DNA of 13,841 nt, taken from Comamonas sp. (lineage in GTDB: Bacteria; Pseudomonadota; Gammaproteobacteria; Burkholderiales; Burkholderiaceae_C). Below the pieces are notes generated by a model. That model was not told where the DNA came from, did no database searches, and worked only from the letters and a program-made list of their open reading frames with translations. Position 1 is the first letter of the stretch; each line of letters opens with the position of its first letter. Shown here piece by piece: positions 13,375-13,841 of the stretch. The stretch spans positions 1-13,841 of the forward strand of contig JAHAYB010000479.1 of the NCBI GenBank assembly GCA_018384835.1. The letters are read 5' to 3'. Both the position numbers and the translations under genes were made by a program.

Positions 13375-13453
13375 CAGCAATTTTTGCGGCCATCAAGCGT
13401 GCGCTGAAGGTGGAAATTCACACCAGCGTTGCCATGGCGTAGCCAAATTGCTG
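13375..13453. other. Nested inverted repeats, candidate structured RNA or element end
   Basis: Three levels of complementarity nest around one centre. The outer stem is CAGCAATTT (13375-13383) with AAATTGCTG (13445-13453). The middle is GCCAT (13389-13393) with ATGGC (13434-13438). The inner stem is CGCT-GAA-GGTG (13402-13412) with CACCAGCG (13421-13428), where GAA bulges. GCCATGGC at 13431-13438 is itself a palindrome and could compete. It was found by eye without energy calculation. Confidence 0.4.
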
Positions 13454-13527
13454 GGTTGACTGATCATCGCGGAGGCCAACATCGATTAAGCGGACTTTAG
13501 TGGGGGGTTGAACAGTGTGATAAATAA

Positions 13528-13544
13528 TTGATTAAAGTTGATTA
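13528..13544. repeat. TTGATTA direct repeat in the AT-rich leader of the IS607-type gene
   Basis: TTGATTA occurs at 13528-13534 and 13538-13544, a 10-bp period close to one helical turn, 19 bp before the transposase start. IS607-family elements lack terminal inverted repeats but carry short subterminal repeats bound by TnpA, so this may be near the left end of the element. The exact boundary is not visible. Confidence 0.4.
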
Positions 13545-13562
13545 TAAATATACAATTTAATC

Positions 13563-13841
13563 ATGTTGCGTAAACTTGTTCCAATCAAAGAAGCTGCTCA
13601 AGCGCTTGGCGTATCGACCCAGACGCTTCGCCGATGGGAACGAGAAGGCAAGCTCCTACCCGATGGGCGCACAGCAGGCGGGCGCAGACGCTACGACCTT
13701 GCCCGCTTGCAGCCTGAGAAGTTTCGTGCCGCCGCCCAGTCCAGTCGGCGCACCGTGGCCTATGCCCGCGTCTCGTTTGCTATCTGTGAGGCTAAACAGG
13801 TAGAAATTGTTATCCTCAATCAGGGCGAGGACTCCACCTTT
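13563..13841 (+). pseudogene. tnpA: IS607-family TnpA serine recombinase, internally deleted, runs off window
   Basis: The frame is open for 93 codons to the last base. Residues 1-48 form the MerR-like DNA-binding domain of IS607-type TnpA (PIKEAAQALGVSTQTLRRWE, then GRTAGGRRRYDLARL). TVAYARVS follows at 64-71, the start of the serine recombinase domain, with S71 as the catalytic serine. In full-length relatives this leads into SHDQK and about 80 further catalytic-core residues. Here residue 72 jumps directly to FAICEAKQVEIVILNQGED, which belongs near the end of that core. The frame is kept, so the product would bind DNA but not recombine. No ribosome binding site is evident. A tnpB, if present, lies beyond the window. 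Confidence 0.8.

Larger units (their letters stand above)
13245..13562. other. Gene-poor region between fccB and the IS607-type gene
   Basis: Besides the hairpin at 13302-13347, this region holds a nested-hairpin segment (13375-13453) and an AT-rich tract (about 13519-13562) with TTGATTA at 13528-13534 and 13538-13544. A 26-codon frame (13362-13442) starts with ATG but has no ribosome binding site and no recognisable product, so I do not call it a gene. It may contain eroded coding sequence from an earlier insertion. Confidence 0.5.

Noticed and set aside
13362..13442. 26-codon frame after the fccB terminator
   Set aside because: There is no ribosome binding site, no recognisable product, and it overlaps the nested hairpin; it is kept only as possible decayed coding sequence.
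13576..13803. 75-codon plus-strand frame in the transposase region
   Set aside because: It is in another frame than the recognisable IS607-type tnpA that covers the same bases from 13563.

Overview
The window is a sulfur-oxidation (sox) locus from a Gram-negative proteobacterium, most likely a betaproteobacterium of the Burkholderiales. The evidence is the gene order soxCD-YZ-AX-B, the single-heme SoxA, Tat and Sec export signals on almost every product, and the codon use. This placement is by eye; no search was run.

Layout, all genes on the + strand. (1) 1-281: two identical tandem tRNA-Leu(CAG) genes with encoded CCA, then a strong intrinsic terminator. (2) 530-3572: an accessory block. 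It holds an ArsR-type regulator resembling the sulfur-responsive SoxR/BigR/SqrR group, an exported DsrE-fold protein, a diheme cytochrome of c4 type, a Tat-exported thioredoxin-fold protein (SoxW-like), a small class I cytochrome c closely resembling the C-terminal domain of SoxD, and a second small monoheme cytochrome of a poorly characterised family. (3) 3685-8631: soxC, soxD, soxY, soxZ, soxA and soxX, closed by an intrinsic terminator. (4) 8708-13244: soxB, a Tat-exported MBL-fold hydrolase (SoxH-like), and a flavocytochrome c pair (fccA, fccB) for sulfide oxidation, followed by a large hairpin. (5) 13352-13841: intergenic DNA with a nested-hairpin segment, an AT-rich stretch with short direct repeats, and the start of an IS607-family tnpA whose catalytic domain has been removed by an in-frame deletion.

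How the genes work together: SoxYZ carries thiosulfate-derived sulfur on the SoxY C-terminal cysteine. SoxAX attaches the substrate, SoxB removes sulfate and SoxCD oxidises the bound sulfane sulfur, so the locus encodes the complete pathway that need not store sulfur. FccAB adds sulfide oxidation. Nine CXXCH heme sites in seven genes point to a dense periplasmic electron-transfer system. The thioredoxin-like and DsrE-like proteins are candidates for keeping SoxY reduced or for handling persulfide, but that is inference. No SoxV/CcdA partner and no SoxS are visible.

The core pathway is well known. The less ordinary parts are the exported DsrE protein, overlapping alternative hairpins between soxZ and soxA, a matching 19-bp dyad after two genes, the SoxD-like free cytochrome, possible lipid anchors on SoxX and FccB, and the deleted IS607 transposase beside a nested hairpin.
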